NCBI RefSeq assembly: GCF_000969825.1
Contig: NZ_KQ033922.1
Location: 164,600 to 228,599, forward strand
Origin: Parabacteroides gordonii MS-1 = DSM 23371
GTDB taxonomy: Bacteria > Bacteroidota > Bacteroidia > Bacteroidales > Tannerellaceae
DNA: 64,000 nt
Direction: 5' to 3'
A model generated the notes under the pieces. It worked only from the letters and a program-made list of their open reading frames with translations, had not been told where the DNA came from and made no database searches. Shown here piece after piece: positions 43,955-53,550 of this stretch. Position numbers and translations under genes: made by a program. Numbering within the stretch: position 1 is the first letter of the stretch; each line of letters starts with the position of its first letter.

Positions 43955-46294
43955 ATGAAGTCTTCAACATGTTTAACCTTACTTCTGTCCGCCTTACTGG
44001 CAGGAGGAAATTTATTTGCCCAGCAGGATAAAGTATCTCTTGTGAATCCGATTATCGGAACGAACGGGATGGGACATACTTTTCCCGGGGCATGTGTGCC
44101 GTTCGGCCTGGTACAGTTAAGTCCTGATACGGATACGATCCCTCATAATGTAGATGGAAAGTATCAACCCCGCTCTTATGAATATTGTGCCGGTTATCAG
44201 CATAAAGACAGTAGTATTGTCGGTTTCAGCCATACGCATTTCAGCGGCACCGGGCATTCGGATCTGGGTGATATCCTGATCATGCCGACCACGGGCAGCC
44301 TGAAACTGAATCCCGGGACAGCCACCCATCCCGACGGCGGCTACCGTTCACGTTTCTCACACGATACGGAGATTTCCCGTCCCGGTTATTACGAAGTGAT
44401 GCTCGCCGATTATGGGGTAAAAGCCCAGCTGACAACCACCAAGCGGGTAGGAGTCCATAAATACACCTTCCCGCAAGACAGCAAGAACCAGCGTATTATC
44501 CTGGATATGATACACGGCATTTACAACTACGACGGCAAAGTGTTGTGGACAAACATCCGTGTAGAAAACGATACCCTCGTCACCGGCTACCGCATAACGA
44601 ACGGCTGGGCACGTACCAACTATACCTATTTCGCCATGTCTTTTTCCAAACCCGTTATCCATTACGGATGCGATGAAAAGGCGAAAGTGGACTACCGCGG
44701 TGGTTATGGCAAGTTCAATATGAAAGAGAACTTCCCCGATATAGGTGGACGGAAGATTGTCGCTTATTTCGATTTCGACCCGGCTTCTTCCGGCGAGCTG
44801 GAAGTGAAAGTGGCCCTTTCCGGTGTCAGTACCGACGGTGCCCTGAAGAACCTGCGGGCGGAAGCGTCCGGCTACAATTTCGACCAACTGGCTTCCCGTG
44901 CATCGGATATCTGGAACAAAGAACTTTCCATTATCGAGGCAAAAGGCAGCGACGACCAGATGGCCATGCTCTATACCTCTTTATATCATACAATGATCAA
45001 CCCCTGTGTATATACCGATGTAGACGGACAGTATCGCGGATTGGACGGAAACATTCATACCGCAGACGGTTTCACGAACTATACGGTATTCTCCGTCTGG
45101 GATACCTACCGTGCTCTGCACCCGTTGTTTAACATCATCAACCGCCAGGTAAATACGGATATTGCCCGCTCCATGTTGAAACACTGCGAGCAAAGTGTAC
45201 ACAAGGCGCTTCCCGTATGGAGCCACATGGCAAACGAGAACTGGTGCATGATCGGCTATCACTCTGTTTCCGTACTGGCGGATGCCGTAGCAAAAGGATT
45301 GCCGCTGGATAAGGAAGAGGTATTGAAAGCAATGGTGAGCAGTTCTACCATCCCTTATTACGACGGAACAAAAGAATTGATGGAAAAAGGATATGTCCCC
45401 CTGGATCGTAGCGGTAGTGCAGCATCCCTGACCCTGGAATACTCCTACGACGACTGGACGATTTACAACACCGCCCTGCTGGCCGGAAACCGTGAAGTGG
45501 CCGACCGTTACAAGAAACGGGCCATGAACTATGCCAACGTATTCGATACCAGTATCGGTTATGCCCGTCCCCGCTATTCCGACGGACGCTGGAAAGAGAA
45601 CTTCAACCTGCTGAGTACGCACGGTGAGGGATTTATCGAAGGAAATGGCCTGAACTATTCCTTCTATGTGCCGCAGGATGTGAACAATATGATCCGGCTG
45701 ATGGGTGGCGACAAGTCGTTCATCACCAAACTGGATTCCCTCTTTACCATGCATCTGCCCGACGAGTTCTTCGCAGAAACGGAAGACGTTACGAAAGAAG
45801 GTCTTCTGGGCGGTTATGTGCATGGTAACGAACCGAGCCACCACATCCCGTTCCTGTATATGTGGACTACCCAACCCTGGAAGACCCAGTACTGGCAGCG
45901 TGAGATCATGAACAAGATGTACCGCAACAACATCGACGGCCTGTGCGGTAACGACGATTGCGGACAGATGTCGGCCTGGTATATCCTTTCGGCGATGGGC
46001 TTCTATCCGGTTTGTCCCGGAACCGACCAATATGTATTGGGTGCCCCGTATCTGCCTTACATGAAGGTGTCCCTCGAAAACGGAAAGATTTTCGAAGTCA
46101 GGGCCGACAAGGTAAGCGACAAGAACCGTTACGTCAAATCTGTTAAACTGAACGGAAAGCCTTACACAAAAGCGTATATTACTCAACAGGATATAATGAA
46201 CGGGGGAGAACTGACCTTCGAAATGACATCTGCTCCGAATAAGAAGCGTGTCTTTGCCGAAGCAGACAAACCGTATTCCTTATCATCCAATTAA
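43955..46294 (+). CDS. GH92 alpha-mannosidase, first of three
   Basis: 779 residues with a signal peptide (about 1-22). N-terminal beta domain starting VNPIIGTNGMGHTFPGA and the C-terminal helical catalytic domain are complete. Motifs include IEGNGLNYSFYVPQD, in which the Glu is the expected acid catalyst, HGNEPSHHIPFLY, and GNDDCGQMSAWY. GH92 enzymes are calcium-dependent inverting exo-alpha-mannosidases of periplasm or surface. It overlaps no neighbour and follows the lipoprotein gene by 17 bp. Confidence 0.95.
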   Translation: MKSSTCLTLLLSALLAGGNLFAQQDKVSLVNPIIGTNGMGHTFPGACVPFGLVQLSPDTDTIPHNVDGKYQPRSYEYCAGYQHKDSSIVGFSHTHFSGTGHSDLGDILIMPTTGSLKLNPGTATHPDGGYRSRFSHDTEISRPGYYEVMLADYGVKAQLTTTKRVGVHKYTFPQDSKNQRIILDMIHGIYNYDGKVLWTNIRVENDTLVTGYRITNGWARTNYTYFAMSFSKPVIHYGCDEKAKVDYRGGYGKFNMKENFPDIGGRKIVAYFDFDPASSGELEVKVALSGVSTDGALKNLRAEASGYNFDQLASRASDIWNKELSIIEAKGSDDQMAMLYTSLYHTMINPCVYTDVDGQYRGLDGNIHTADGFTNYTVFSVWDTYRALHPLFNIINRQVNTDIARSMLKHCEQSVHKALPVWSHMANENWCMIGYHSVSVLADAVAKGLPLDKEEVLKAMVSSSTIPYYDGTKELMEKGYVPLDRSGSAASLTLEYSYDDWTIYNTALLAGNREVADRYKKRAMNYANVFDTSIGYARPRYSDGRWKENFNLLSTHGEGFIEGNGLNYSFYVPQDVNNMIRLMGGDKSFITKLDSLFTMHLPDEFFAETEDVTKEGLLGGYVHGNEPSHHIPFLYMWTTQPWKTQYWQREIMNKMYRNNIDGLCGNDDCGQMSAWYILSAMGFYPVCPGTDQYVLGAPYLPYMKVSLENGKIFEVRADKVSDKNRYVKSVKLNGKPYTKAYITQQDIMNGGELTFEMTSAPNKKRVFAEADKPYSLSSN

Positions 46295-46310
46295 AATAAC
46301 AATTCAGACC

Positions 46311-48599
46311 ATGAAGAGACTATTTGTTTTAGCTATTGCCTTTTGCGGCAGCTTGCTTTCGCTGAAAGCGGCTGCAAAGGCAGATCTGGTGGATTACGTC
46401 AATCCGCTGGTCGGTACTCAATCCAAGCATTCCTTGTCGACAGGAAATACATATCCCGCCATCGCTATGCCGTGGGGAATGAACTTCTGGATGCCCCAAA
46501 CCGGAAAGATGGGCGACGGATGGGCGTACACCTACGATGCAGACAAGATACGGGGTTTCAAACAAACCCACCAGCCCAGTCCGTGGATCAACGATTACGG
46601 CCAGTTCGCCCTCATGCCGATAACCGGCAAAGTGGTGTTCGACCAGGATAAACGTGCCAGTTGGTTCTCCCACAAGGCAGAGGTGGCCAAGCCGAATTAC
46701 TACCGTGTGTATCTGGCCGACCACGACGTGGTGACGGAGATCGCCCCGACAGAACGTGCTGCCATGTTCCGTTTCACTTTTCCCGAAACGGATAAGTCGT
46801 ATGTGATTGTCGATGCTTTCGACCGCGGTTCTTATATTAAGATCATCCCGGAAGAAAACAAGATCATCGGTTATACTACCCGCAACAGTGGCGGCGTGCC
46901 CGACAATTTCAAGAACTATTTTGTTGTTGTCTTCGATAAACCGTTTACGTATAAGGCTACGGTAGGCGACAACGAGATCCGTAAAGGTGAGACTGAAGCG
47001 CAGGAAGATCATACCGGTGCGATTATCGGTTTCTCCACCCGTCGCGGCGAACTCGTTCATGCCCGTGTTGCCTCTTCTTTTATCAGCCCCGAACAGGCAG
47101 AGCAGAACCTGAAAGAGCTGGGCGACCGTTCTTTTGACCAGATAGCAGACGCCGGTCGTAAGACCTGGAACGACGTGCTGGGACGCATACAGGTGAATGA
47201 TGATAATATCGACAAACTGCGTACATTCTATTCCTGCCTGTACCGCTCCGTTCTTTTCCCCCGCAGCTTCTATGAAGTGGATGCCAATGGCAAAGTGATG
47301 CATTATAGCCCGTACAACGGTGAAGTGCTGCCGGGTTATATGTTTACCGATACCGGTTTCTGGGATACATTCCGTTGTCTGTTCCCGTTCCTGAACCTGG
47401 TGTATCCGTCGATGAATGTGAAGATGCAGGAAGGGTTGGTGAATACGTATAAGGAAAGTGGTTTCCTTCCGGAATGGGCGAGTCCCGGCCATCGCGGTTG
47501 TATGGTAGGAAACAACTCGGCTTCTGTGGTTGCCGATGCTTATCTGAAAGGCCTGCGTGGTTACGATATCGAAACACTCTGGGAAGCTGTCGTACATGGA
47601 GCTAATGCCGTACATCCGACAGTGAAATCTACCGGCCGTCTGGGTTACGACTATTACAACAAATTGGGTTATGTCCCTTATGACGTGAAGATCAACGAAA
47701 GTGCCGCCCGCACACTGGAATATGCTTACGACGACTGGACTATCTATAAATTAGGAAAGGCGCTCGGCAAACCGGAATCTGAAATAGCAATCTTCGCAAA
47801 ACATGCCATGAATTATAAGAACCTTTTCGATCCCGAAACCAAACTGATGCGTGGCCGCAACGAGGACGGAACCTTCCAGTCACCGTTCAACCCGTTGAAG
47901 TGGGGCGATGCTTTCACGGAAGGTAACAGCTGGCATTATACCTGGTCTGTCTTCCACGATCCGCAGGGATTGATCGACCTGATGGGTGGAAAGACTGGTT
48001 TCAACGCCATGATGGACTCTGTGTTCAATGTGCCGCCGTTGTTCGATGATAGTTATTACGGTGGTGTTATCCACGAGATCCGCGAAATGCAGATCATGAA
48101 TATGGGTAACTATGCGCACGGTAACCAGCCGATCCAGCACATGATCTATATGTATAACTATTCCGGTGAACCCTGGAAAGCCCAGTATTGGGTACGCGAA
48201 GTGATGGATAAGCTCTATTTCGCCACTCCCGACGGGTATTGCGGTGACGAAGATAACGGCCAGACTTCCGCCTGGTATGTATTCTCTGCTCTCGGTTTCT
48301 ATCCGGTTTGCCCCGGTACCGACCAGTATATCCTGGGTTCCCCGTTATTCAAAAGCGTAACGCTTAATCTGGAAAATGGCAAGAAAGTAGTGGTCAACGC
48401 AGCCAACAACGATGCTGCGAACCGTTATATCTCCACCATGAAGGTGAACGGCAAGAACTATACCCGCAACTACCTGTCCCACGAAGACTTGCTGCGCGGT
48501 ATGACCATCAATTGCACCATGTCCAATACCCCGAATAAAACCCGTGGTACACAGGAAAAGGATGCTCCTTATTCATTCTCGAATGAGATAAAAGAATAA
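46311..48599 (+). CDS. GH92 alpha-mannosidase, second of three
   Basis: 762 residues from the ATG at 46311; a longer frame would overlap the first GH92 gene and lose the signal peptide (MKRLFVLAIAFCG). The family motifs differ from those of its neighbours: TEGNSWHYTW is kept, but HGNEPSHH becomes HGNQPIQH and GNDDCGQ becomes GDEDNGQ. It opens with VNPLVGTQSKHSLSTGN. It therefore belongs to another GH92 branch and probably cuts a different linkage. Confidence 0.94.
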   Translation: MKRLFVLAIAFCGSLLSLKAAAKADLVDYVNPLVGTQSKHSLSTGNTYPAIAMPWGMNFWMPQTGKMGDGWAYTYDADKIRGFKQTHQPSPWINDYGQFALMPITGKVVFDQDKRASWFSHKAEVAKPNYYRVYLADHDVVTEIAPTERAAMFRFTFPETDKSYVIVDAFDRGSYIKIIPEENKIIGYTTRNSGGVPDNFKNYFVVVFDKPFTYKATVGDNEIRKGETEAQEDHTGAIIGFSTRRGELVHARVASSFISPEQAEQNLKELGDRSFDQIADAGRKTWNDVLGRIQVNDDNIDKLRTFYSCLYRSVLFPRSFYEVDANGKVMHYSPYNGEVLPGYMFTDTGFWDTFRCLFPFLNLVYPSMNVKMQEGLVNTYKESGFLPEWASPGHRGCMVGNNSASVVADAYLKGLRGYDIETLWEAVVHGANAVHPTVKSTGRLGYDYYNKLGYVPYDVKINESAARTLEYAYDDWTIYKLGKALGKPESEIAIFAKHAMNYKNLFDPETKLMRGRNEDGTFQSPFNPLKWGDAFTEGNSWHYTWSVFHDPQGLIDLMGGKTGFNAMMDSVFNVPPLFDDSYYGGVIHEIREMQIMNMGNYAHGNQPIQHMIYMYNYSGEPWKAQYWVREVMDKLYFATPDGYCGDEDNGQTSAWYVFSALGFYPVCPGTDQYILGSPLFKSVTLNLENGKKVVVNAANNDAANRYISTMKVNGKNYTRNYLSHEDLLRGMTINCTMSNTPNKTRGTQEKDAPYSFSNEIKE

Positions 48600-48605
48600 C
48601 AGGAA

Positions 48606-48643
48606 AATATAACCGACCCCGCCCCTACGAGGTCGGTTATATT
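48606..48643 (+). terminator. Intercistronic hairpin between second and third GH92 genes
   Basis: A perfect 13-bp stem AATATAACCGACC/GGTCGGTTATATT with a 12-nt loop and no T tract. More likely an mRNA-stability or partial-termination structure than a full terminator. Confidence 0.55.
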
Positions 48644-48662
48644 GGTTTAAATCTGATAAAAT

Positions 48663-50987
48663 ATGAAACTACGAACATACACACTGTTAGCCGCGTCCTG
48701 CATCGCTTTATCCGCCACGGCACAGAATGAGAAACTAACGGAATATGTCAGGCCATTGGTCGGCACAGACGGCTACGGGAATGTCTACCCCGGTGCACAG
48801 ATCCCCTTCGGCGGCATCCAGATCAGCCCCGATACCGACTCCAAATACTACGATGCGGCAGCCGGTTACAAATACAACCATACTTCTATCCTCGGCTTCA
48901 GCCTGACGCACCTGAGCGGTACCGGCATCCCCGACCTGGGCGATTTCCTGTTCATTCCGGGAACCGGCGAGATGAAACTCGATCCGGGAAGCCGTGAAAA
49001 CCCCGACGAAGGTTACCGTTCGCGTTATACGCACGAAAAGGAATGGGCTTCTCCCAACTATTACGCCGTTATCTTACAGGACTATGGCGTGAAAGCCGAA
49101 ATGACAGCCGGGCAACGAAGCGGGATGTTTCGTTTTACCTATCCCAAGTCGGACAAGTCTTTCATCATGATCGACCTGAACCATACCTTATGGCAGCACT
49201 GTGAATGGTCGAACCTTCGCGTAGAGAACGACTCGACCCTGACCGGCTACAAACTGGTAAAAGGCTGGGGGCCGGAACGCCATGTCTATTTCACCGCCGT
49301 CTTCTCCAAAAAGCTGAAAGACTTCCGCATCATGCAGGATAAGAAACCTGTCATCTACAACACTTCCCGCTTCCGGAGTTCAAACGAAGCCTGGGGAAAG
49401 AACCTGATGGCTTGCCTTTCCTTTGCAACGGAAGAAGGCGAAGAAGTGACTGTCAAAACTTCCGTTTCCGCAGTCAGCACCGCCGGAGCAAAGCTGAACA
49501 TGCAGGAGCTGGACGGTATGACATTCGACGGTCTGAGAGATAAAGGAATAAACCTTTGGGAGCAGGAACTGGAGAAATACCGGATCACAGCCGACCAAAA
49601 GACGAAAGAAACATTCTACACGTCCGCCTATCACGCCGCCCTGCACCCGTTCCTTTTCCAGGATGCCGACGGCAGTTTCAGAGGGCTGGACAAGAACATC
49701 GAAAAGGCTGAAGGTTTCACGAACTATACAACCTTGTCTTTGTGGGACACCTACCGTGCCCTGCATCCCTGGTTCAACCTTGTGCATCAGGATATAAACG
49801 CCGATATCGCCAACTCGATGCTGACGCATTATGATAAGAGCGTAGAGCAAATGCTCCCGATCTGGTCTTTCTATGGCAACGAGACCTGGTGTATGATCGG
49901 CTACCATGCCGTTTCCGTCCTGGCCGACATGATCGTGAAGGGGGTAGAAGGCTTTGATTACGAACGGGCATACGAGGCGATGAAAACGACCGCTATGAAT
50001 AAGCATTACGACTGTCTGCCGGATTACGACCGCAACGGTTACGTTCCTTTCGACAAGGAAGCCGAATCGGTTTCCAAAACATTGGAGTATGCCTACGACG
50101 ACTACTGCATCGCCCAGGCAGCCCGGGTTTTGGGTAAGACGGACGATTTCCGGTATTTCCTGAACCGCTCTTTATCTTACCAGACATTGATCGACCCGGA
50201 AACCAAATACATGCGTGGCCGCGACAGCGAGGGAAACTGGCGTACGCCGTTTGCCCCGATCGCCTATCAGGGGCCGGGCTCGGTGAACGGTTGGGGAGAT
50301 ATCACCGAAGGTTTCACCATGCAGTACACCTGGTATGTCCCGCACGATGTACAGGGGTATATCAACCTGGCCGGAAAGAAACTGTTTGAGAAGCGTCTGG
50401 ATGAGCTCTTTACGGTAGAGTTGCCGGATGATATACCGGGTGCCCACGACATCCAGGGACGTATCGGCGGTTACTGGCATGGTAACGAGCCTTGTCACCA
50501 TATCGCCTATCTGTATAATTACCTGGGTAAACCGTGGAAATGCCAGAAATGGATCCGCGAGATCGTCGACCGCTTCTACGGCAACGAGCCGGGTTCGTTG
50601 AGCGGTAATGACGATTGCGGGCAGATGTCGGCCTGGTATATGTTCAACTGTGCCGGTTTCTATCCTGTCGCTCCGTCCAGCAATATATATAATGTAGGCT
50701 CCCCGTGTGTGGAAGCACTTTCTATCGCGATGAGCAACGGTAAAGAGATAAAGATGACAACTGAAAACTGGTCGAAGGAGAATGTCTACGTCAAGGAGCT
50801 GTATGTGAACGGTAAGAAATACGATAAATCATACCTGACCTACGACGACGTAAAACCTGGCATATCCCTGCACTTTGTCATGAGCGACAAGCCCAACTAT
50901 AAACGTGCAGTCTCTGCCGATGCCTGGCCGGCCTCTGTGTCGTCGTCTGGAAAGACAATGCTTTACCAGAAGCCTGTCAGTAAATAA
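48663..50987 (+). CDS. GH92 alpha-mannosidase, third of three
   Basis: 774 residues, signal peptide about 1-20. It is closer to the first enzyme than to the second (VGTDGYGNVYPGAQIPFGG; HGNEPCHHIAYLY; GNDDCGQMSAWYMF), but the acid motif reads TEGFTMQYTWYVPHD, with Phe where Asn is usual. Together the three enzymes could strip several alpha-mannosyl linkages of an N-glycan. The last gene of the locus, followed by a terminator. Confidence 0.94.
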   Translation: MKLRTYTLLAASCIALSATAQNEKLTEYVRPLVGTDGYGNVYPGAQIPFGGIQISPDTDSKYYDAAAGYKYNHTSILGFSLTHLSGTGIPDLGDFLFIPGTGEMKLDPGSRENPDEGYRSRYTHEKEWASPNYYAVILQDYGVKAEMTAGQRSGMFRFTYPKSDKSFIMIDLNHTLWQHCEWSNLRVENDSTLTGYKLVKGWGPERHVYFTAVFSKKLKDFRIMQDKKPVIYNTSRFRSSNEAWGKNLMACLSFATEEGEEVTVKTSVSAVSTAGAKLNMQELDGMTFDGLRDKGINLWEQELEKYRITADQKTKETFYTSAYHAALHPFLFQDADGSFRGLDKNIEKAEGFTNYTTLSLWDTYRALHPWFNLVHQDINADIANSMLTHYDKSVEQMLPIWSFYGNETWCMIGYHAVSVLADMIVKGVEGFDYERAYEAMKTTAMNKHYDCLPDYDRNGYVPFDKEAESVSKTLEYAYDDYCIAQAARVLGKTDDFRYFLNRSLSYQTLIDPETKYMRGRDSEGNWRTPFAPIAYQGPGSVNGWGDITEGFTMQYTWYVPHDVQGYINLAGKKLFEKRLDELFTVELPDDIPGAHDIQGRIGGYWHGNEPCHHIAYLYNYLGKPWKCQKWIREIVDRFYGNEPGSLSGNDDCGQMSAWYMFNCAGFYPVAPSSNIYNVGSPCVEALSIAMSNGKEIKMTTENWSKENVYVKELYVNGKKYDKSYLTYDDVKPGISLHFVMSDKPNYKRAVSADAWPASVSSSGKTMLYQKPVSK

Positions 50988-51062
50988 GCAACTGGTTTTT
51001 CTTAATACATATTTTAATTAACGACGAGAGAGTTTTTATTATCCCTTTAGGTGAGGGACGGG

Positions 51063-51096
51063 GGCGTGTGATATGTGAATACCACACGCCTTTATT
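51063..51096 (+). terminator. Terminator after the GH92 genes
   Basis: Stem GGCGTGTG/CACACGCC (8 bp, 12-nt loop) followed by TTTATT on the plus strand, just before the end of the leftward HU-like gene. Confidence 0.75.
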
Positions 51097-51101
51097 CATT
51101 C

Positions 51102-51707
51102 TTATTCTTCCTCTTTTTCCTGTGGCAACGAGTACACCCGGTGTGTCCTGTAACCCATCTTGATAACTGTTCCGTCTTCCGTAAACAGCTTCATATCTTC
51201 TGCCGCCCGGTAACGGCTGCAATGGTTTATCCCTGCATAATCGGTCAGGTTGATATACGGATTGTTTTGCAGGTATCTGAGCATCTTCTGTTTCCGATCC
51301 GGCAGTTCGTTGGAAGTGACGTTCTCCCTTTTTATTTTCAGCGGGCGGTCTTTGTTCACCAGGCTTCGCAAACGCTTGGAGCAGCGGAAGTTCACCCCGT
51401 CTGCTTTGGCGGAGTAGACCGTCCTGCCTTTTTCGTCCGTTCTCTGCACTGTCTTTAAAGCAGGGGAGAAGTGACCCAGTCCTTCCAGTTCCACGCAGTA
51501 ACCGTTTGATAAGTTTCGCCCGATGTAAGTGGTCAACGCTTCTATCGCTCCCTTCACATCAGCCGAAGTAAGCGAACATGAATCCGATAGATACTCGCAA
51601 ATCTCTTCCATCCGCATTGTGCCTTTGGAGAGAAGGCGGGCGCAAGCCTGTTGCTCTGTACCGTTCCCTTTGGGTGTTTTATATACTCCGAATTTAATTC
51701 TTCCCAT
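51102..51707 (-). CDS. HU-like protein with C-terminal extra domain
   Basis: 201 residues. Residues about 1-125 form the diverged HU-like domain of Bacteroidetes (YKTPKGNGTEQQACARLLSKG, then GYCVELEGLGHFSPAL). The C-terminal part (about 135-195, LPDRKQKMLRYLQNNPYINLTDYAG) looks like a winged helix or similar DNA-contact module. Probably a nucleoid-associated or local regulatory protein. Its upstream region holds a 21-bp-period array. Confidence 0.8.
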   Translation of the reverse strand: MGRIKFGVYKTPKGNGTEQQACARLLSKGTMRMEEICEYLSDSCSLTSADVKGAIEALTTYIGRNLSNGYCVELEGLGHFSPALKTVQRTDEKGRTVYSAKADGVNFRCSKRLRSLVNKDRPLKIKRENVTSNELPDRKQKMLRYLQNNPYINLTDYAGINHCSRYRAAEDMKLFTEDGTVIKMGYRTHRVYSLPQEKEEE

Positions 51708-51787
51708 GCTGATTATGATTTACTGGTTATCTATTCTTTATTTCATCGGATGTATCTTTAAATAGCACCGACCAAATCCTATTTTTC

Positions 51788-51900
51788 TGCCTACGTAACC
51801 TGTTGCCGACGCCCTCGGCAAAATAAACGACGTCCTCGAAAGCTTTGCCGACGTCCTCAACAATATAGCCGAGGGCGTCGGCAACAACTTTCCTGCCTAC
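51788..51900. repeat. 21-bp-period array with perfect 18-bp inverted ends
   Basis: CGACG or its complement recurs at 51807, 51828, 51849 and 51870, exactly 21 bp apart. The outer units are a perfect 18-bp inverted pair, GTTGCCGACGCCCTCGGC and GCCGAGGGCGTCGGCAAC. CTGCCTAC flanks the array in direct orientation 105 bp apart (5 x 21). The array lies between an HU-like gene and a DinB-like gene. An open frame running through it is not thought to be real. Confidence 0.8.
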
Positions 51901-52003
51901 CAAAGATAATATATATCCCAGGTAAAAGCAAGTAATATAAGGGATAAATGAAACTATCCCGGTGATAATTCTATCTTGTCCGGCTCTTTTGCCGATTGGT
52001 AGG

Positions 52004-52702
52004 TCAGTTCGTTCGGAAACACTTCTTTTTAGCCCTGATATGTTGCTTCCATTTAAAGCAATCATTTAAGTGTAGGATGACGTGGCGGGTTGGCGGCATT
52101 AATAATAATCCGGCGACATCCTTTTTTGCCCAGAAATCCAGGAGCCACGCAGACTCATCCTGTTCTGTTACACCGCCCTGTTGTTTAACCTTATCCAGAT
52201 CCTGTTGCGAAACTTTGCGGAGCAGATCTGCATTTGTGAAGCCGGAAATGATGGAACGGGTTTGTTTGCCGACAGCATTCCGGTAGGCAAGGAGTTCCCG
52301 GGTGTTTATCTCTTTACTTAAACGGATGATTTCGTCATCGGAGAGTGCGTTGCCTGTGTCGGTAATGGAGATGTTCAATCTTTCTTTCCATGCCGGACTG
52401 AAGACTTCTTGTGTCCTGCCTGCCAATAGGTTCATCGTTAAATCTTCTATCCGGGCTATATGCCATATTACCCATGCGATTGTTTCGTCTTTTGAAGTTG
52501 GCATAATGCTGTATTCGTTTGGAGTCAGATCGGATAAAAGTTCATCTACTCTGTTCTGACCGGAACCGGAGACTTCCGACAGATGTAACTCTGCATGGAT
52601 ATCCAGGAAGAGCTCCTTTGCTTTATCTACTGTATTTTTTGTGCGGATGATCTTTGTAAGCTCTTTATGCTTTTCACTTAGTTCTGTTCCGAAATATTTC
52701 AT
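52004..52702 (-). CDS. DinB-superfamily protein
   Basis: 232 residues. A four-helix bundle with the DinB-type metal ligands visible as IWHIARIED (about residue 97) and HVILHLNDCFKWKQH near the C-terminus (about 210-224). Proteins of this fold include thiol-dependent S-transferases; the substrate here is unknown. Its promoter faces that of the gene at 52787. Confidence 0.8.
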   Translation of the reverse strand: MKYFGTELSEKHKELTKIIRTKNTVDKAKELFLDIHAELHLSEVSGSGQNRVDELLSDLTPNEYSIMPTSKDETIAWVIWHIARIEDLTMNLLAGRTQEVFSPAWKERLNISITDTGNALSDDEIIRLSKEINTRELLAYRNAVGKQTRSIISGFTNADLLRKVSQQDLDKVKQQGGVTEQDESAWLLDFWAKKDVAGLLLMPPTRHVILHLNDCFKWKQHIRAKKKCFRTN

Positions 52703-52761
52703 GGTGTCTTTTGTTTTGCTTTATTATTATCGCTTGTATTGCCAGTCTGCTTGTAAGCATC

Positions 52762-52777
52762 TACCTTTGCAAAGGTA
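52762..52777. promoter_or_regulatory. Palindromic pair of facing -7 boxes
   Basis: TACCTTTG on the plus strand (52762-52769) directly abuts the same box on the minus strand (52770-52777), forming a perfect 16-bp palindrome. The plus box serves the DUF1349 gene (start 52787) and the minus box the DinB-like gene (start 52702). The start sites would lie within each other's promoter. Confidence 0.65.
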
Positions 52778-52786
52778 ATTAAATGT

Positions 52787-53446
52787 ATGGAAGTAATGAA
52801 GAAAATGATTTTGGGAATGTGCGCATTCCTGTCGATACAAATGGCGTCTGCACAGACGTTGGAGAAAATGCAGTGGTTCAACGAGCCGGAGAAATGGGAG
52901 ATCAACGATAAGTCTTTATCCATGTTCGTCACCCCGCAGAGCGATTACTGGCGCATATCCCATTATGGGTTTACCGTCGATGATGCTCCTTTCTATTACG
53001 CAACCTATGGTGGCGAGTTTGAAGTAAAAGTGAAAGTGACAGGTGATTACAAAGCCCGTTTCGACCAGGCCGGACTGATGCTCCGGATCGACCACGAGAA
53101 TTATATCAAGGCCGGCATCGAGTTTGTAGACGGTAAATTCAACCTGAGTACGGTGGTTACGCATAAGACGAGCGACTGGAGTGTGATCTCCCTGGATAAA
53201 CCTGTCCCGTATATCTGGATCAAAGCGGTCAGACGCCTGGATGCGGTAGAAATATTCTATTCGTTCGACGACAAGACATATACTATGATGCGCAATGCCT
53301 GGTTGCAGGACAATATCCCGGTAAAGGTCGGCTTTATGGCTGCTTGCCCTGACGGCAAAGGCTTTAATGCCAGGTTCGAACATTTCGAGGTGAAGCACCT
53401 GCCTGATATGCGCCGACTGGAGTGGCTGAAGAAAAATGCGGAATAA
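52787..53446 (+). CDS. DUF1349 family secreted protein
   Basis: 219 residues with a signal peptide (about 1-22, ending ASAQ). The rest fits the concanavalin-like DUF1349 domain (WFNEPEKWEIND; YYATYGGEFEVKVKVTGDY; FDQAGLMLRID; VKVGFMAACPDG). Homologues of this type bind or cut carbohydrates, but no function is proven. The start is close to the promoter at 52762; an internal ATG at 52796 would shorten the protein by three residues. Confidence 0.88.
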   Translation: MEVMKKMILGMCAFLSIQMASAQTLEKMQWFNEPEKWEINDKSLSMFVTPQSDYWRISHYGFTVDDAPFYYATYGGEFEVKVKVTGDYKARFDQAGLMLRIDHENYIKAGIEFVDGKFNLSTVVTHKTSDWSVISLDKPVPYIWIKAVRRLDAVEIFYSFDDKTYTMMRNAWLQDNIPVKVGFMAACPDGKGFNARFEHFEVKHLPDMRRLEWLKKNAE

Positions 53447-53492
53447 AGAGCTAATCGGTTATCCTTATCTTTCGTGATTGGAGAAATATTTC

Positions 53493-53500
53493 TATATTTG
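53493..53500 (+). promoter_or_regulatory. Promoter -7 box for PPi-phosphofructokinase
   Basis: TATATTTG, about 50 nt upstream of the start at 53551, followed by CACCG at the expected start site. Confidence 0.65.
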
Positions 53501-53550
53501 CACCGCTTTAGATAAGAATCAGATAATCTCTATATAAATCAGATTAAGAA

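Noticed and set aside
51727..52065. Leftward 112-codon frame over the 21-bp array
   Set aside because: Its start lies within the DinB-like gene region and its repeats are explained by the array; kept only as a remote possibility.
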